Of a stretch of DNA of 64,000 nt, positions 45,835 to 54,932 are shown one piece after another. Source of the stretch: CAWHHZ01 sp963829355 (GTDB lineage Bacteria; Acidobacteriota; Thermoanaerobaculia; Gp7-AA8; JAHWKK01); NCBI GenBank assembly GCA_963829355.1, contig CAWHHZ010000007.1, forward strand, positions 53,117 to 117,116, read 5' to 3'. The notes under the pieces are model-generated. The model was given only the letters and a program-made list of their open reading frames with translations, was not told where the DNA came from and searched no databases. The number at the start of each line of letters is the position of its first letter. The first letter of the stretch is position 1. Made by a program: the position numbers and the translations under genes.

Positions 45835-46992
45835 TTACTCCAGGAGGTCCTTCATGGAGGGATCGACGCCACCGTCGGGGGCATCCGCCGGCTCGTCCTC
45901 CGTCCCTTCCTGCAACCGCAGGGCGAGATTCGTCGCGTTGGAAGCGTTCATGAGAGCCGTCTCCCTGTCGATCTCTCGACTCTGCCAGAGCTTCTCGAGC
46001 TCATCGTCGAACGTCTGCATACCATCGACAGCCCCGTCATGCATCGCGTCGGTCAACGAGCGTCCCTCCGTCTCCCCTTTCAGGACATAGTCGCGCGTGC
46101 GCATCGTGGATTTCAGAATCTCCAGGACGGCGATTCGGCCGCCGCCCGATTTCCGTACGAGACGCTGCGAAATGACGTAGCGAAAGGTTTGCGCGAAGCG
46201 TGTGCGCACCTGAGGTTCCTGATCCTTCGGAAACACGCCGACGATTCTGTCGATGGTCTTGGACGCGTCGATCGTGTGGAGCGTCGAGAGCACGAGATGC
46301 CCTGTCTCCGCCGCCTCCATTGCAGTCTCGATCGTCTCGACGTCGCGCATCTCACCGATGAGAATGACCTTCGGTGCCTGCCGGAGAGCGGCGCGCAAGG
46401 CCAGTGCAAAGGACTTCGTGTCCGAGCCCACCTCTCGCTGGTTCACCGTCGATTTCAGGTGCCGGTGCATGTACTCGATCGGGTCCTCGATCGTGATGAT
46501 GTGATACGCGTGGGTGTTGTTGATCTCGTGAATGATCGCCGCCAGAGTCGTCGACTTACCTGAGCCGGTGGGGCCCGTCACGAGCACGATGCCGTTCTTC
46601 AGCTCGGCAATATTGAGCAGCTCGCGCGGCAGCTTCAGCGACTCGAGTGAAGGGATGCCCTCTGGGATCACCCTCAGTACGATTGCAAGGGTTCCGCGTT
46701 GAGAAAAGATGTTGACCCGAAACCTGGTCTTCTGTGGGATCGAGTACGAAAGATCAGCCGAGCCTGTCGTGAGGAGGGCGCGGGTGTTCTCGCGATCACC
46801 TCTGATCATGTGCTGGACAATCGTTTCCGTCTGAAATGGGGTCAGCCGTGGCAAACCGGGGAAATTGACCGGAACGAGTTGCCCGTCGACCTCGACCTGA
46901 GGCGGTCGGCCTACAGAGAAGTTGAGGTCGGATACACGATCCGAAACCTTCAACATCGCTTCGAGAATCGCATCGAGGTTGAAATTCTTCAT
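45835..46992 (-). CDS. pilT: Type IV pilus retraction ATPase
   Basis: 385 residues. Hexameric secretion-type ATPase that powers pilus retraction and twitching. Walker A GPTGSGKSTTLAAIIHEI, Asp box TIEDPIEYMH, Walker B-region VILIGEMRDVETIETAMEAA (usual Leu-Val-Gly-Glu-Met-Arg-Asp pattern) and His box ETGHLVLSTLHTIDASKTID. The N-terminal domain begins LDAILEAMLKVSDRVSDLNF with GRPPQVEVDGQLVPV, as in PilT. An acidic tail follows (TEDEPADAPDGGVDPSMKDL). First gene of a two-gene unit with the zinc-ribbon protein; pilin-like genes are at 13.2-14.3 kb. Confidence 0.95.
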   Translation of the reverse strand: MKNFNLDAILEAMLKVSDRVSDLNFSVGRPPQVEVDGQLVPVNFPGLPRLTPFQTETIVQHMIRGDRENTRALLTTGSADLSYSIPQKTRFRVNIFSQRGTLAIVLRVIPEGIPSLESLKLPRELLNIAELKNGIVLVTGPTGSGKSTTLAAIIHEINNTHAYHIITIEDPIEYMHRHLKSTVNQREVGSDTKSFALALRAALRQAPKVILIGEMRDVETIETAMEAAETGHLVLSTLHTIDASKTIDRIVGVFPKDQEPQVRTRFAQTFRYVISQRLVRKSGGGRIAVLEILKSTMRTRDYVLKGETEGRSLTDAMHDGAVDGMQTFDDELEKLWQSREIDRETALMNASNATNLALRLQEGTEDEPADAPDGGVDPSMKDLLE

Positions 46993-47143
46993 CTGTCACT
47001 CCGTGATGGTCGCCGGCGATTGTACCAGCAGTGGAGATTTGTGCAGGCGACGCTACGGCATGAGTGACTGTTGGCTCTCCCGCAGAAGCATTCGGCACCG
47101 CCCAATCCGCCATCCGCGGCGCTCGCGTTTACAATGACACCGA

Positions 47144-47557
47144 ATGTCGACGATAGGAATCGATTACGGGACGCGTCGGGTCGGGATCGCACTCAGCTAT
47201 AGTGATGAGCTCGCGTCCCCTCATTCGGTGATCGTGAACGACAGTACTCTCGAACAACTCGCCGACCGCATTGTGCAGCTCGGCGAGGAGCTCGACGCGG
47301 ATCGATACGTTCTTGGCATTCCCCGACAAGCCTACCGCGGTCCTGCAATCGACAAGCTCGAGGCCCTCGCCGGGATGCTGCGGCAGAAGTCCTGCAAAGA
47401 GGTCCACCTGTGGAACGAGGCCTACACGACGGTTGAGGCCGACGCCCGCCGGCGGGAGCGCGGCGCAAAGAGAAGGAATCGAAAGGAAACGATCGACATG
47501 GAAGCGGCAGCGATCATTCTGCAGTCGTGGCTCGATGAGCGGAGGGCCGAGTCATAG
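47144..47557 (+). CDS. ruvX: YqgF/RuvX-family RNase H-fold nuclease
   Basis: 137 residues. RNase H-like fold with acidic catalytic residues: Asp in GIDYGTRRVGIALS, Glu in LWNEAYTTVEAD and Asp in IDMEAAAIILQSWLD. Known roles in the family are pre-16S rRNA 5' processing and, by proposal, Holliday-junction resolution. A TACAAT -10-like element 10 nt before the ATG suggests a nearly leaderless transcript. The start codons of pilT (divergent) and this gene are 151 nt apart. mltG follows directly, a common pairing. Confidence 0.93.
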   Translation: MSTIGIDYGTRRVGIALSYSDELASPHSVIVNDSTLEQLADRIVQLGEELDADRYVLGIPRQAYRGPAIDKLEALAGMLRQKSCKEVHLWNEAYTTVEADARRRERGAKRRNRKETIDMEAAAIILQSWLDERRAES

Positions 47558-47589
47558 CCCGCTCAACAAGAAAGCGCGGATGCGGCAGG

Positions 47590-48752
47590 TTGTTCCGACT
47601 TGCCGTGTTCGTCCTCGTCGCCCTGGCTCTCTTCGCTGTGGCAGGCGGATGGTTCGCCTGGAAGGCTCTCGTCACCCCATACGCGAACTTCGAAGGCGAC
47701 TCCATCGTCGTGGAAGTCGAGCGAGGGTGGAACAGCAGCGCAATCATGCAGACCCTTCGAGAAAAAGGTGTGCTTCGCGACGAGTACGTCCCGCTCGCCT
47801 ACCTCAAGATCTTCCATTCGGGTGACTCACTCAAGGCAGGACACTATCGCTTTGAAGGGAAAGCGCGGCCGGTGGACGTGATCGAAACTCTGATCGAAGG
47901 CGATACGATTCTCAGCTCCGTCACGATCCGCGAGGGCCTCGATCGCTTTCAGATCGCACAGATCATGTCCGAGGCTGGCTTCGGAACACTCGAGGAGTGG
48001 ACGGATGTGACTGATGATCCAACCCCGATTCTCGATATCGCTCCGGAAGCCGAGTCTCTCGAAGGTTACCTCTTCCCCGATACCTATCTGATCGCTCCCG
48101 ACACCACGGTCAAAGCGATCGTTCAGCTCATGGTCGGCAAATTTCCACAAGAACTTTGGTGACGAGCTCGCCTACATCCAGACGGATCTGTCCGTCCACG
48201 AGACCGTGACGCTCGCGTCGATTGTCGAGACGGAGGCGCAACTCGCCGAGGAGAGACCGGTAATCGCGGGGGTCTATTTGAATCGCGTCGAGAAGGGAAT
48301 GCTCCTTCAGGCAGACCCGACAGTCATTTACGCAATGAAGCTGAACGACTCATGGGACGGCAACATCAAGCGTGAGGACCTTCGGATCGAATCACCCTAC
48401 AACACTTACGCTGTAAAGAGGTCTGCCACCCGGGCCGATCGCGAATCCCGGACTCGCCTCACTCAAAGCGGCCGCTCGTCCCGCACGAACCGACTATCTC
48501 TACTTCGTGTCCAAAAATGACGGGTCTCACGTCTTCGCCCGAAACCTGAACGAGCACAACCGCAACGTCTACGAGCACCAACGCCTGTACTGGCGAGAGA
48601 AGCGGCGCCAGGAGGCGGAGAACGGCTCCGCACAGGCCTCCGATACGCGAGCGCGGACCAGCAGAAATCGGCGGAGTCGCCGGAAGCCGCGGCTCCGCGT
48701 CCCTGAGGCGGCGGTAAAACCTGCATTGACGTCACCGAACCGTCAATGCTAG
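47590..48752 (+). CDS. mltG: Endolytic murein transglycosylase MltG, two frameshifts
   Basis: About 387 residues. N-terminal TM anchor (FRLAVFVLVALALFAVAGGW), LysM-like region (VEVERGWNSSAIMQTLREKG, HYRFEGKARPVDVIETLIEG) and the YceG catalytic domain with SLEGYLFPDTYLI, the catalytic Glu in SIVETEAQLAEERPVIAGVY, DPTVIYAM and SPYNTYAVK-GLPPGPIANPG. The enzyme cleaves nascent glycan strands. The start is uncertain: TTG 47590 is used, but the frame is open further upstream with a basic stretch. Frames change near 48150 and 48420. The C-terminus carries a basic, Arg-rich tail. Confidence 0.9.
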
Positions 48753-48755
48753 GTT
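48724..48755 (+). promoter_or_regulatory. Promoter with overlapping inverted repeat upstream of the pseudokinase-TonB gene
   Basis: CATTGACG (48724-48731) and CGTCAATG (48741-48748) form a perfect 8-bp dyad with 9-nt spacer. The left arm contains a TTGACG -35 box, and 18 nt later an extended -10 TG-C-TAGGTT (48747-48755) follows. The start codon is at 48783 behind RBS GGGGGTTGGG. The dyad over the -35 and spacer suggests repression, though it could also be an RNA hairpin at the end of mltG. Confidence 0.45.
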
Positions 48756-48782
48756 GAGCCCACGTAAACTCAGGGGGTTGGG

Positions 48783-50834
48783 ATGATGTCTCGGCAGCCG
48801 AAGTCGTATGTCAGATACGGCTCATTCATACTGTTCAAGAAGCTCGATGAAAGCTCGCTGGGTGAAATCTGGCGAGCGGCGCCCATCGATGGAAAATCGA
48901 CCGGGCCAACGGTCGGGCTCTACCGATTCACAGGGGGCGATACCAGCGCTCTGCGACGAGCTGCCGAACAGGCCGCAAAAAATCTCAGCTCTCTCGAAGG
49001 CTCGACCGTGGTGAAGAAGCAGACCTATCACCTCGTCGGGAAGAACCCGATCATCACGTGGGATTATCCGGGCGGCCGCTCCCTTTTTCACATGCTCGAA
49101 GTGGCGCGGGGCGGAGCAGAGCTTCCCTCCAACCCCTTCCCGGTCGATCAGGCTCTTGCCATCGCTGACAAGCTCGCTCTGTCGCTCGAGACGACGGGAA
49201 ACATCAAGAGTGGCGGACAGCGCCTCCACCACGGTGCACTCATTCCCCAACTCGTCTGGATCTCGGAAGATGGTGAGGTCCGGACACTGGGACATCAGCT
49301 CACGAAGGGTCTGCTTTCGGCGATGAACCGGCCGGCAGTGCAGCAACAGTTTGGCGGATTCATCGCACCAGAGCTGAAGCGGAATGGCGAATCGACGGAG
49401 CCGTCGGAAGTGTGGGCCGTCGGCGCCAATCTTTACGCGATGCTCACAAGCGAGTATCTTCCACCTCCCGCCGACCAGAAAACGATCGACACCGCACTCT
49501 CGGAGGCGATCCTCGCCACCGATGATCCGATGCCCGACGCGGTCCGGGAGGTTCTGGCCCGATCACTTGCGGTAGATCCCGCGCGCCGATACGAGAGTCC
49601 CGCGGCCCTGCGAGAAGCGATCAACTCGCTCACTCAGGGTGACGAATACGCTCCGACGACCTTCAATCTCGCGTTCTATATCCACAACCTTCTCCGGGAA
49701 GAGATCGAACAGGAAGCAACCGAGCGAGAAGTTGAAAAGGGCGTCGACCCATCTCTCGTCCCACCACTGGGGGGGACGTTGGAGGAGACTGCACCCGAGC
49801 CGGCCTCGGAAGAGGAGGATGGCGAGGTCGCCGCTGCCGCCGCGACCCCACCGTTCACCGCCGCGGAACTGCCGGCCGAGGCCCCGAAACGAAGCAGCCG
49901 CGTTCCCATCATCGCCGCTATTGTCATTCTCATGTTGCTCGCGGGAGGAGCGGCCGCCTACTGGTTCACTATGGGTCCGGGAGCGGCACCTTCCGCCGAC
50001 AGTACCATCGCAAGCACGTCTCCCGACGCAAGTCCGGCCAGCACCGCCACGCAGCGGCCCGCACCTGCACTGGAGCCATTCGTGGCCCTTACCGACACTG
50101 GCGATGAGGGGAGCGTGGTCGAGACAACCACAGAAACAACCACTGCCTCGCCCAGCGAGCAGGAGATGCGCCAGAAGCTGATCCAGGAGCAGATCGATCG
50201 ACGTCTGCAGGAGGAGATTCTCAAACTGCAGGCCGAGTACGACCGCAAGCTGCGCGAGGAGAGAGATCGCAGAAATCGCGACGAACCGCGCGAGGCGACG
50301 ACATCCGCTCCCGCAAAGGAAGCGGCTGCTTCGCCACAACAGCAGCCCGCCGCGTCAAAGCCCTCCCCGGCGGAGGAACTTGACCGCCAGCAGATCGAGA
50401 GCCGGAACACAGCCACGGCCGGCGCTTCACCGACCGTTTCAACAGATACTGCCGCAACGACGACGGCAGCAACGCCTTCCACAACGACCGCCGCTCCCGT
50501 ACCGGCTGCGCCCCCGATTCCGACCACCAAGGAAGGCGATCTCGTCGACTATGCAGAGCTCGACAAGACTCCCACACTCACCAAGCGGATCGAGCCGCGG
50601 TATCCGCCTCTCGCCGCCCGGCAGAAGGTCGACGCGACGATCATTGTGAGCGCCCTGGTTTCAGAGACCGGAAAAGTGGTGCAGGTGAAGATTCTCAAGG
50701 GAGATCCCCGACGTCTGGGCTTCGAAGAGGCTGCCTCCGAGGCGATCAGAAGGTCCACGTTCTCACCCGCCACGAAAGATGGCAAACGCGTGAAGACCTG
50801 GATGCCGGTGCCGGTCATCTTCAAGTCCCAGTGA
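48783..50834 (+). CDS. Pseudokinase-transmembrane-TonB C-terminal fusion protein
   Basis: 683 residues. Residues 10-285 follow the Ser/Thr kinase fold: glycine-loop-like YGSFILFKKLDESSLGEIWR, helix C, GGFIAPELKR (APE motif) and SEVWAVGANLYAMLTSEYLP (DxWxxG helix). Key catalytic residues are missing: the VAIK lysine is replaced (TVGLYRF), HRD reads LHHGALIP and DFG reads LGHQL, so it should be a pseudokinase. A TM helix at about 374-397 is followed by a periplasmic Ala/Thr/Pro and coiled-coil stretch (about 450-500) and a TonB C-terminal domain with KRIEPRYPPLAARQKVDATI and RSTFSPATKDGKRVKTWMPV. No ExbB/ExbD genes are adjacent. Confidence 0.85.
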   Translation: MMSRQPKSYVRYGSFILFKKLDESSLGEIWRAAPIDGKSTGPTVGLYRFTGGDTSALRRAAEQAAKNLSSLEGSTVVKKQTYHLVGKNPIITWDYPGGRSLFHMLEVARGGAELPSNPFPVDQALAIADKLALSLETTGNIKSGGQRLHHGALIPQLVWISEDGEVRTLGHQLTKGLLSAMNRPAVQQQFGGFIAPELKRNGESTEPSEVWAVGANLYAMLTSEYLPPPADQKTIDTALSEAILATDDPMPDAVREVLARSLAVDPARRYESPAALREAINSLTQGDEYAPTTFNLAFYIHNLLREEIEQEATEREVEKGVDPSLVPPLGGTLEETAPEPASEEEDGEVAAAAATPPFTAAELPAEAPKRSSRVPIIAAIVILMLLAGGAAAYWFTMGPGAAPSADSTIASTSPDASPASTATQRPAPALEPFVALTDTGDEGSVVETTTETTTASPSEQEMRQKLIQEQIDRRLQEEILKLQAEYDRKLREERDRRNRDEPREATTSAPAKEAAASPQQQPAASKPSPAEELDRQQIESRNTATAGASPTVSTDTAATTTAATPSTTTAAPVPAAPPIPTTKEGDLVDYAELDKTPTLTKRIEPRYPPLAARQKVDATIIVSALVSETGKVVQVKILKGDPRRLGFEEAASEAIRRSTFSPATKDGKRVKTWMPVPVIFKSQ

Positions 50835-50843
50835 GCTGCTGAC

Positions 50844-50873
50844 GGGCCCCTCGAGGCGCGTTCTCGGGGGCCC
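50844..50873. terminator. GC-rich hairpin between convergent genes
   Basis: GGGCCCC (50844-50850) pairs with GGGGCCC (within 50866-50873), closing a loop of about 15 nt, just after the pseudokinase-TonB stop. Only a short TT tail follows. Probable shared transcription end with the convergent gluzincin gene. Confidence 0.5.
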
Positions 50874-50884
50874 TTGCAAGCCTC

Positions 50885-53782
50885 TCAGTCGAGTTTCCAC
50901 CGAGTCGTGATCCACCACTCGATCTCGTCCTCCAGCAGGCCGTCGAGAATGTAGGCGCCGCCGATGCTGAGAGTGGCTCCGGGGAGCTTGAGCAGGGGGA
51001 AGGGCTCGAGCTCCATATCGATCCTCAACCCAGCGAGCTCAGTCCAGTCGCCGCCGGTTTCCTCGCCCGCCCGGTGGGCTTCGTAGAACGGAACCACCGG
51101 CAGGAGAGACGTTGCAATCTCACCTCGCCAGCTCTCGTAGTGACGCCCGCGAACCGCACCCTCTACCAGACCGGGCGACCAGACGTGTACCAGATGATCA
51201 AACGAGGGCGTCAGCGAGGTCGGAGCGCCACCACCGATAAACTCCAGTCCTGCCCCACTCGCCTCGTCGATCTCACCGCGCCGGTACCCCAAGGAGACCG
51301 AATGGTCCTTCAAGCCGCCTCCGATTCCCAGATCCGCGATCCATCCTGCGGGAGACTCGTCGCCGACACTTCCTGAAAACGCCGAGAGATTGCCCGTCCC
51401 CGTCAGCACCCACGGATCGACAACCAGTCGACGTCTGCCATCCAGCGATATAAATCCAATCTGTCGCTCGATCTCGGGCTCTTCTGCTCCCGAATAGTCG
51501 AGCTGGTCTGCGAGGAGTCCCCCCTCGATCTCGAGCCACCCTCCGCGCCAGATTCGGGACCAGCTCGCCATCAACTCCGCACCTCTGCGGTCCAGATCAG
51601 GAGTCGTCTCGGGCAGAGCAACCGGCGAGCGGCTTCTCTCCTGCTCGAAGGTGAAGAGATGTCCCTCCACTGCAACGGGCCATCCCCGCCAGATTCCCCT
51701 TGCGGAACCGCCTTGTGCTCCCCCCTTCGAGACCGCACCGACGAGCAGTGAATCGAACCTGCCGATGATGTCTCCGATTCTGATGCCCGCCTCCCAGCTC
51801 TCCTCGGTCGGGGTCCGGCCTCCTCCGACCAGCCACCGCGTTTCGAGGTTCTTCAGGCTGCTGTAGGGTGCACCCGGCTGCAAGCGTTCGATCTCGAGCT
51901 CAACGCCTGCCGGCCGCTCAGGCCGCGCAAGCGGAACCATCGCTGCGACCGGGAGATCAAGCGGGGCGAGGGTCTGGCTCTCGGTCAGATCGAGAACCCG
52001 CAGATCCAGACCCTCGGCATCCAGGCCCAGGTAGAACAGTCGGGAACCGTCACCTGTGGAGGGAGCCATGGCGGCTCCGAATGATCGCGTGAGTGGACCC
52101 ACAGGTTTCGCATCGGCGACGTTGAAGCGCCAGATGTCGAGCCAGCCGCCTGTGCCGACCGTCGCGTAGATCGACTCGCCATCAGGCGACCATTCCGGCC
52201 AGGCAACTGTCGTGGTCTCATCCGGTAGCGCGATATCGTCCAGCGCTCCAGACTCCAGATCGAGTACGGACAGATTCCACCTGCCGCGTGCGTGGCGCGA
52301 AAATGCGATTCTCTTCCCCTCTCGATCCGACCGGGGCCATCCGTAGATCGTCGAGAGGGACGGTTCAGTGAGCGATCGCTCGGCGCCCGTCTGCAGGTCG
52401 TAGAGCACCAGGTTCGATTTTCCGTGTCGCCGACGCACAGCGACGACCTCACTCGCCGACACCGGCGATGGTTCCCTCAGGTCGGCCCCCCGCGTGAGTC
52501 GTTCGACCGCACCGCTTTCCGGCCGCCAGCGAAACAGGTCCGGATGGAGAAAACCCTCGATGTCGGGCTCGTACCGGACGAAGAGAATCGAGCCATCGGA
52601 AAGCCAGCGGGGGGTAAGCATGTCGGCGCCATCGCGACCGACCAGTTCGTGAACCGGCTTCCGCCGAAGCGGCTTGCGCCGGACCGCCGGAACATCCTCC
52701 GGATCGCGCTCGATCAGCTCACGCACGGCTTCGTTCCACTCCTCGAGCGGTTCCGGGTCCTCCCCGGTTTTCCATACGACGATACGGGACGGTCCCTCGC
52801 GCTTCCGCAGCACAATCGCAATCCGCGTCCCGTCAGGCGAAACGGCCGGGACACCGCTCTGCCACGACAGGTCCTGCCACAGCTCTCCTTCGTGCCCTGC
52901 TCCCACCTCGTCTTCGAGCTCGAGGGCCCGGTGCGTCAGCTCTGCTCTGAATCGCGCATACAGACTGGCGGGCGACTCTCCGTAGACTCCCGTAAACGCC
53001 TCATCGAAAGTTCTCGTTCTCACCGCGGTGAGCCTCGCCCATACGTTGCGAAAACTGTCCGCCCCCTCTCGGTCTCTCAGCCATTCGAGATAGGCGGAGC
53101 CGGCGAGGTAGGCCATCGACATGCCGAGATAGTTGTGCGAGTCGGCCGACAACTGCGAGTACGAGGGCAACCTCCCCTGCTGCGCCCACTTGCGCAGGAT
53201 CGCTGCACGAAAATCGCTCTGCGGCCGCCCCGATGCCGTCAGGTCCCCTTCAATCACGGTTGCGTATCCTTCGATAGCCCACCGGGGTGCGCGGAGCGTG
53301 ATCGGTCCGAGACCCAGCAAGTTGCCGAGGATCTGCTGCATCCGATTGCGCGACGGGCGAAGCAGGTGTGCCAGGTGAGCCTGTTCGTGAATGGTCATCA
53401 GCTCGATCCAGTCGCCGTAGTGCCCGATCACCGACTCCGGTCCCGGAGGACTGGTCCAGAGCACAATCCGGGGATAGGTAGTGAAGGGCCACGCCGATCC
53501 ATTCGCCGAGGCAATCGGGTCCATGACTACGATGTCGATCGTCTGCTCCGGGACGAATCCCACTTCCCTTCCGACAATTTCACGAACGGACTCGAGCCGC
53601 TCCGCGGCATGCGCGGCCCAATCTCCGTAATCAGCGGGGTAGTGAATCCGGTAGTGCTCCGTCTCGATCGTGCGCCACTCCTCGTACGGCGCCTGTGCAG
53701 TGACGGGGATCCCGATAGACAGGACGAAGAGAATGGCGATGATGAAGCGTGCCGCAGTCCGATAGCTCAACTGATCCTCCAT
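50885..53782 (-). CDS. Secreted gluzincin-like peptidase with beta-propeller and barrel-like C-terminus
   Basis: 965 residues from the ATG 53780-53782 (MEDQLSYRTAARFIIAILFV), signal peptide ending VTAQ. The N-terminal domain has a zinc site H132-E-Q-A-H136 (TIHEQAHLAHLL) and RWAIEGYATVIEGD with the third-ligand Glu, the peptidase-MA arrangement. Residues about 280-620 contain TolB/WD40-like blades (VPAVSPDGTRIAIVLRKREG, TPRWLSDGSILFVRYEPD, AWPEWSPDGESIYATVGTG). The last 300 residues are alternating beta strands (FISLDGRRRLVVDPWVLTGT and on to WWITTRWKLD) that could form an outer-membrane barrel. Divergent from the isoaspartyl peptidase gene 31 nt away. Confidence 0.82.
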   Translation of the reverse strand: MEDQLSYRTAARFIIAILFVLSIGIPVTAQAPYEEWRTIETEHYRIHYPADYGDWAAHAAERLESVREIVGREVGFVPEQTIDIVVMDPIASANGSAWPFTTYPRIVLWTSPPGPESVIGHYGDWIELMTIHEQAHLAHLLRPSRNRMQQILGNLLGLGPITLRAPRWAIEGYATVIEGDLTASGRPQSDFRAAILRKWAQQGRLPSYSQLSADSHNYLGMSMAYLAGSAYLEWLRDREGADSFRNVWARLTAVRTRTFDEAFTGVYGESPASLYARFRAELTHRALELEDEVGAGHEGELWQDLSWQSGVPAVSPDGTRIAIVLRKREGPSRIVVWKTGEDPEPLEEWNEAVRELIERDPEDVPAVRRKPLRRKPVHELVGRDGADMLTPRWLSDGSILFVRYEPDIEGFLHPDLFRWRPESGAVERLTRGADLREPSPVSASEVVAVRRRHGKSNLVLYDLQTGAERSLTEPSLSTIYGWPRSDREGKRIAFSRHARGRWNLSVLDLESGALDDIALPDETTTVAWPEWSPDGESIYATVGTGGWLDIWRFNVADAKPVGPLTRSFGAAMAPSTGDGSRLFYLGLDAEGLDLRVLDLTESQTLAPLDLPVAAMVPLARPERPAGVELEIERLQPGAPYSSLKNLETRWLVGGGRTPTEESWEAGIRIGDIIGRFDSLLVGAVSKGGAQGGSARGIWRGWPVAVEGHLFTFEQERSRSPVALPETTPDLDRRGAELMASWSRIWRGGWLEIEGGLLADQLDYSGAEEPEIERQIGFISLDGRRRLVVDPWVLTGTGNLSAFSGSVGDESPAGWIADLGIGGGLKDHSVSLGYRRGEIDEASGAGLEFIGGGAPTSLTPSFDHLVHVWSPGLVEGAVRGRHYESWRGEIATSLLPVVPFYEAHRAGEETGGDWTELAGLRIDMELEPFPLLKLPGATLSIGGAYILDGLLEDEIEWWITTRWKLD

Positions 53783-53813
53783 GTGGTACGAATAGACGGG
53801 AGGCCGAACATCC

Positions 53814-54818
53814 ATGCAAAGCTCACGACACCTGCTGCTCGTCATTCTGCTCACATCCGTCTCGCTCATCGTAAACGGTGAAGAGTCACGTAAGTTTTCG
53901 CTCGTGCTCCACGGAGGGGCCGGCACCATCACCCGCGGAAGCATGACCGCCGAGACCGAGGCAGCGTACCGTACGAAACTCGAGGAAGCACTCCGGACCG
54001 GCCACGACATCCTTGCGGCGGGAGGAACGAGCCTGGACGCGGTGGAATCGACCATCCGTGTGATGGAGGACTCTCCTCTCTTCAATGCGGGCAAAGGGGC
54101 GGTATTCACTCACAACGGGCGCAACGAGCTCGATGCCTCGATCATGGACGGCTCCACCCATGAGGCAGGAGCCGTGGCCGCCGTCACGATCATCAAGAAC
54201 CCGATCTCGGCCGCCAGAGCCGTGATGGAGAAATCTCCGCACGTCATGATGACTGGTGAAGGGGCTAATCTCTTCGCGACCAGCGTCGGTCTGGAGGTCG
54301 TGGATCCTTCATACTTCTGGACCGAGAATCGCTGGAAGCAGCTCCAGAAGAGATTGATGGAGGGCGAGGCCTTCGGCTCAGACTTCAAACAGCCGGCAGA
54401 CGAGAAGCGCGGAACCGTCGGCGTCGTCGCGGTTGATCACAGCGGTAACATCGCAGCGGGCACCTCGACAGGCGGGATGACCGACAAGCGCTACGGACGG
54501 GTCGGCGATTCTCCGATCATCGGAGCCGGGACCTATGCCGACAACGACACCTGCGGGGTCTCCGGAACGGGAACGGGCGAGTACTTCATCCGCTACACGA
54601 TCGCTCGCGACGTCGCGGCGCTCATGGAGTACAAAGGTCTGACCGTGCAGGAGGCAGCAAAGCAGGTGATCGCAGATCTCACCGAAGCAGGTGGCGACGG
54701 AGGAATCATCGCCATGGACCGCCACGGCAGCGTCGCGATGGAGTTCAACACCGAGGGCATGTACCGCGGCTGGATCCGCGAAGACGGTAAGCCCCACGTC
54801 GAGATCTACGAACAGTAG
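53814..54818 (+). CDS. Isoaspartyl peptidase / plant-type L-asparaginase, exported
   Basis: 334 residues with signal peptide MQSSRHLLLVILLTSVSLIV. Ntn-hydrolase that self-cleaves to expose Thr201 in EKRG|TVGVVAVD, with NAGKGAVFTHNGRNELDASI, GNIAAGTSTGGMTDKRYGRV and GDSPIIGAGTYADN forming substrate and sodium loops; GTGTGEYFIR matches the family. It degrades beta-aspartyl dipeptides and asparagine. The signal peptide places it in the periplasm, consistent with the peptidase-rich neighbourhood. Confidence 0.95.
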   Translation: MQSSRHLLLVILLTSVSLIVNGEESRKFSLVLHGGAGTITRGSMTAETEAAYRTKLEEALRTGHDILAAGGTSLDAVESTIRVMEDSPLFNAGKGAVFTHNGRNELDASIMDGSTHEAGAVAAVTIIKNPISAARAVMEKSPHVMMTGEGANLFATSVGLEVVDPSYFWTENRWKQLQKRLMEGEAFGSDFKQPADEKRGTVGVVAVDHSGNIAAGTSTGGMTDKRYGRVGDSPIIGAGTYADNDTCGVSGTGTGEYFIRYTIARDVAALMEYKGLTVQEAAKQVIADLTEAGGDGGIIAMDRHGSVAMEFNTEGMYRGWIREDGKPHVEIYEQ

Positions 54819-54895
54819 AAGAAGCTTCCGGCAATTCGAGTGAGCCGCCGGCAGTGCGCCGTCATACCGTACGTGGCTCGTTCCGTACAAAGAAC

Positions 54896-54925
54896 GAAGG
54901 GGCAGGCCATTCGGCCTGCCCCTTC
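54896..54925. terminator. Bidirectional hairpin between convergent genes
   Basis: GAAGGGGCAGGCC (54896-54908), loop ATTC, exact 13-bp complement GGCCTGCCCCTTC. It lies between the isoaspartyl peptidase stop and the matrixin stop. No long T-run on either side, but its position and perfect stem suggest it ends both transcripts. Confidence 0.7.
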
Positions 54926-54932
54926 AGATCAA

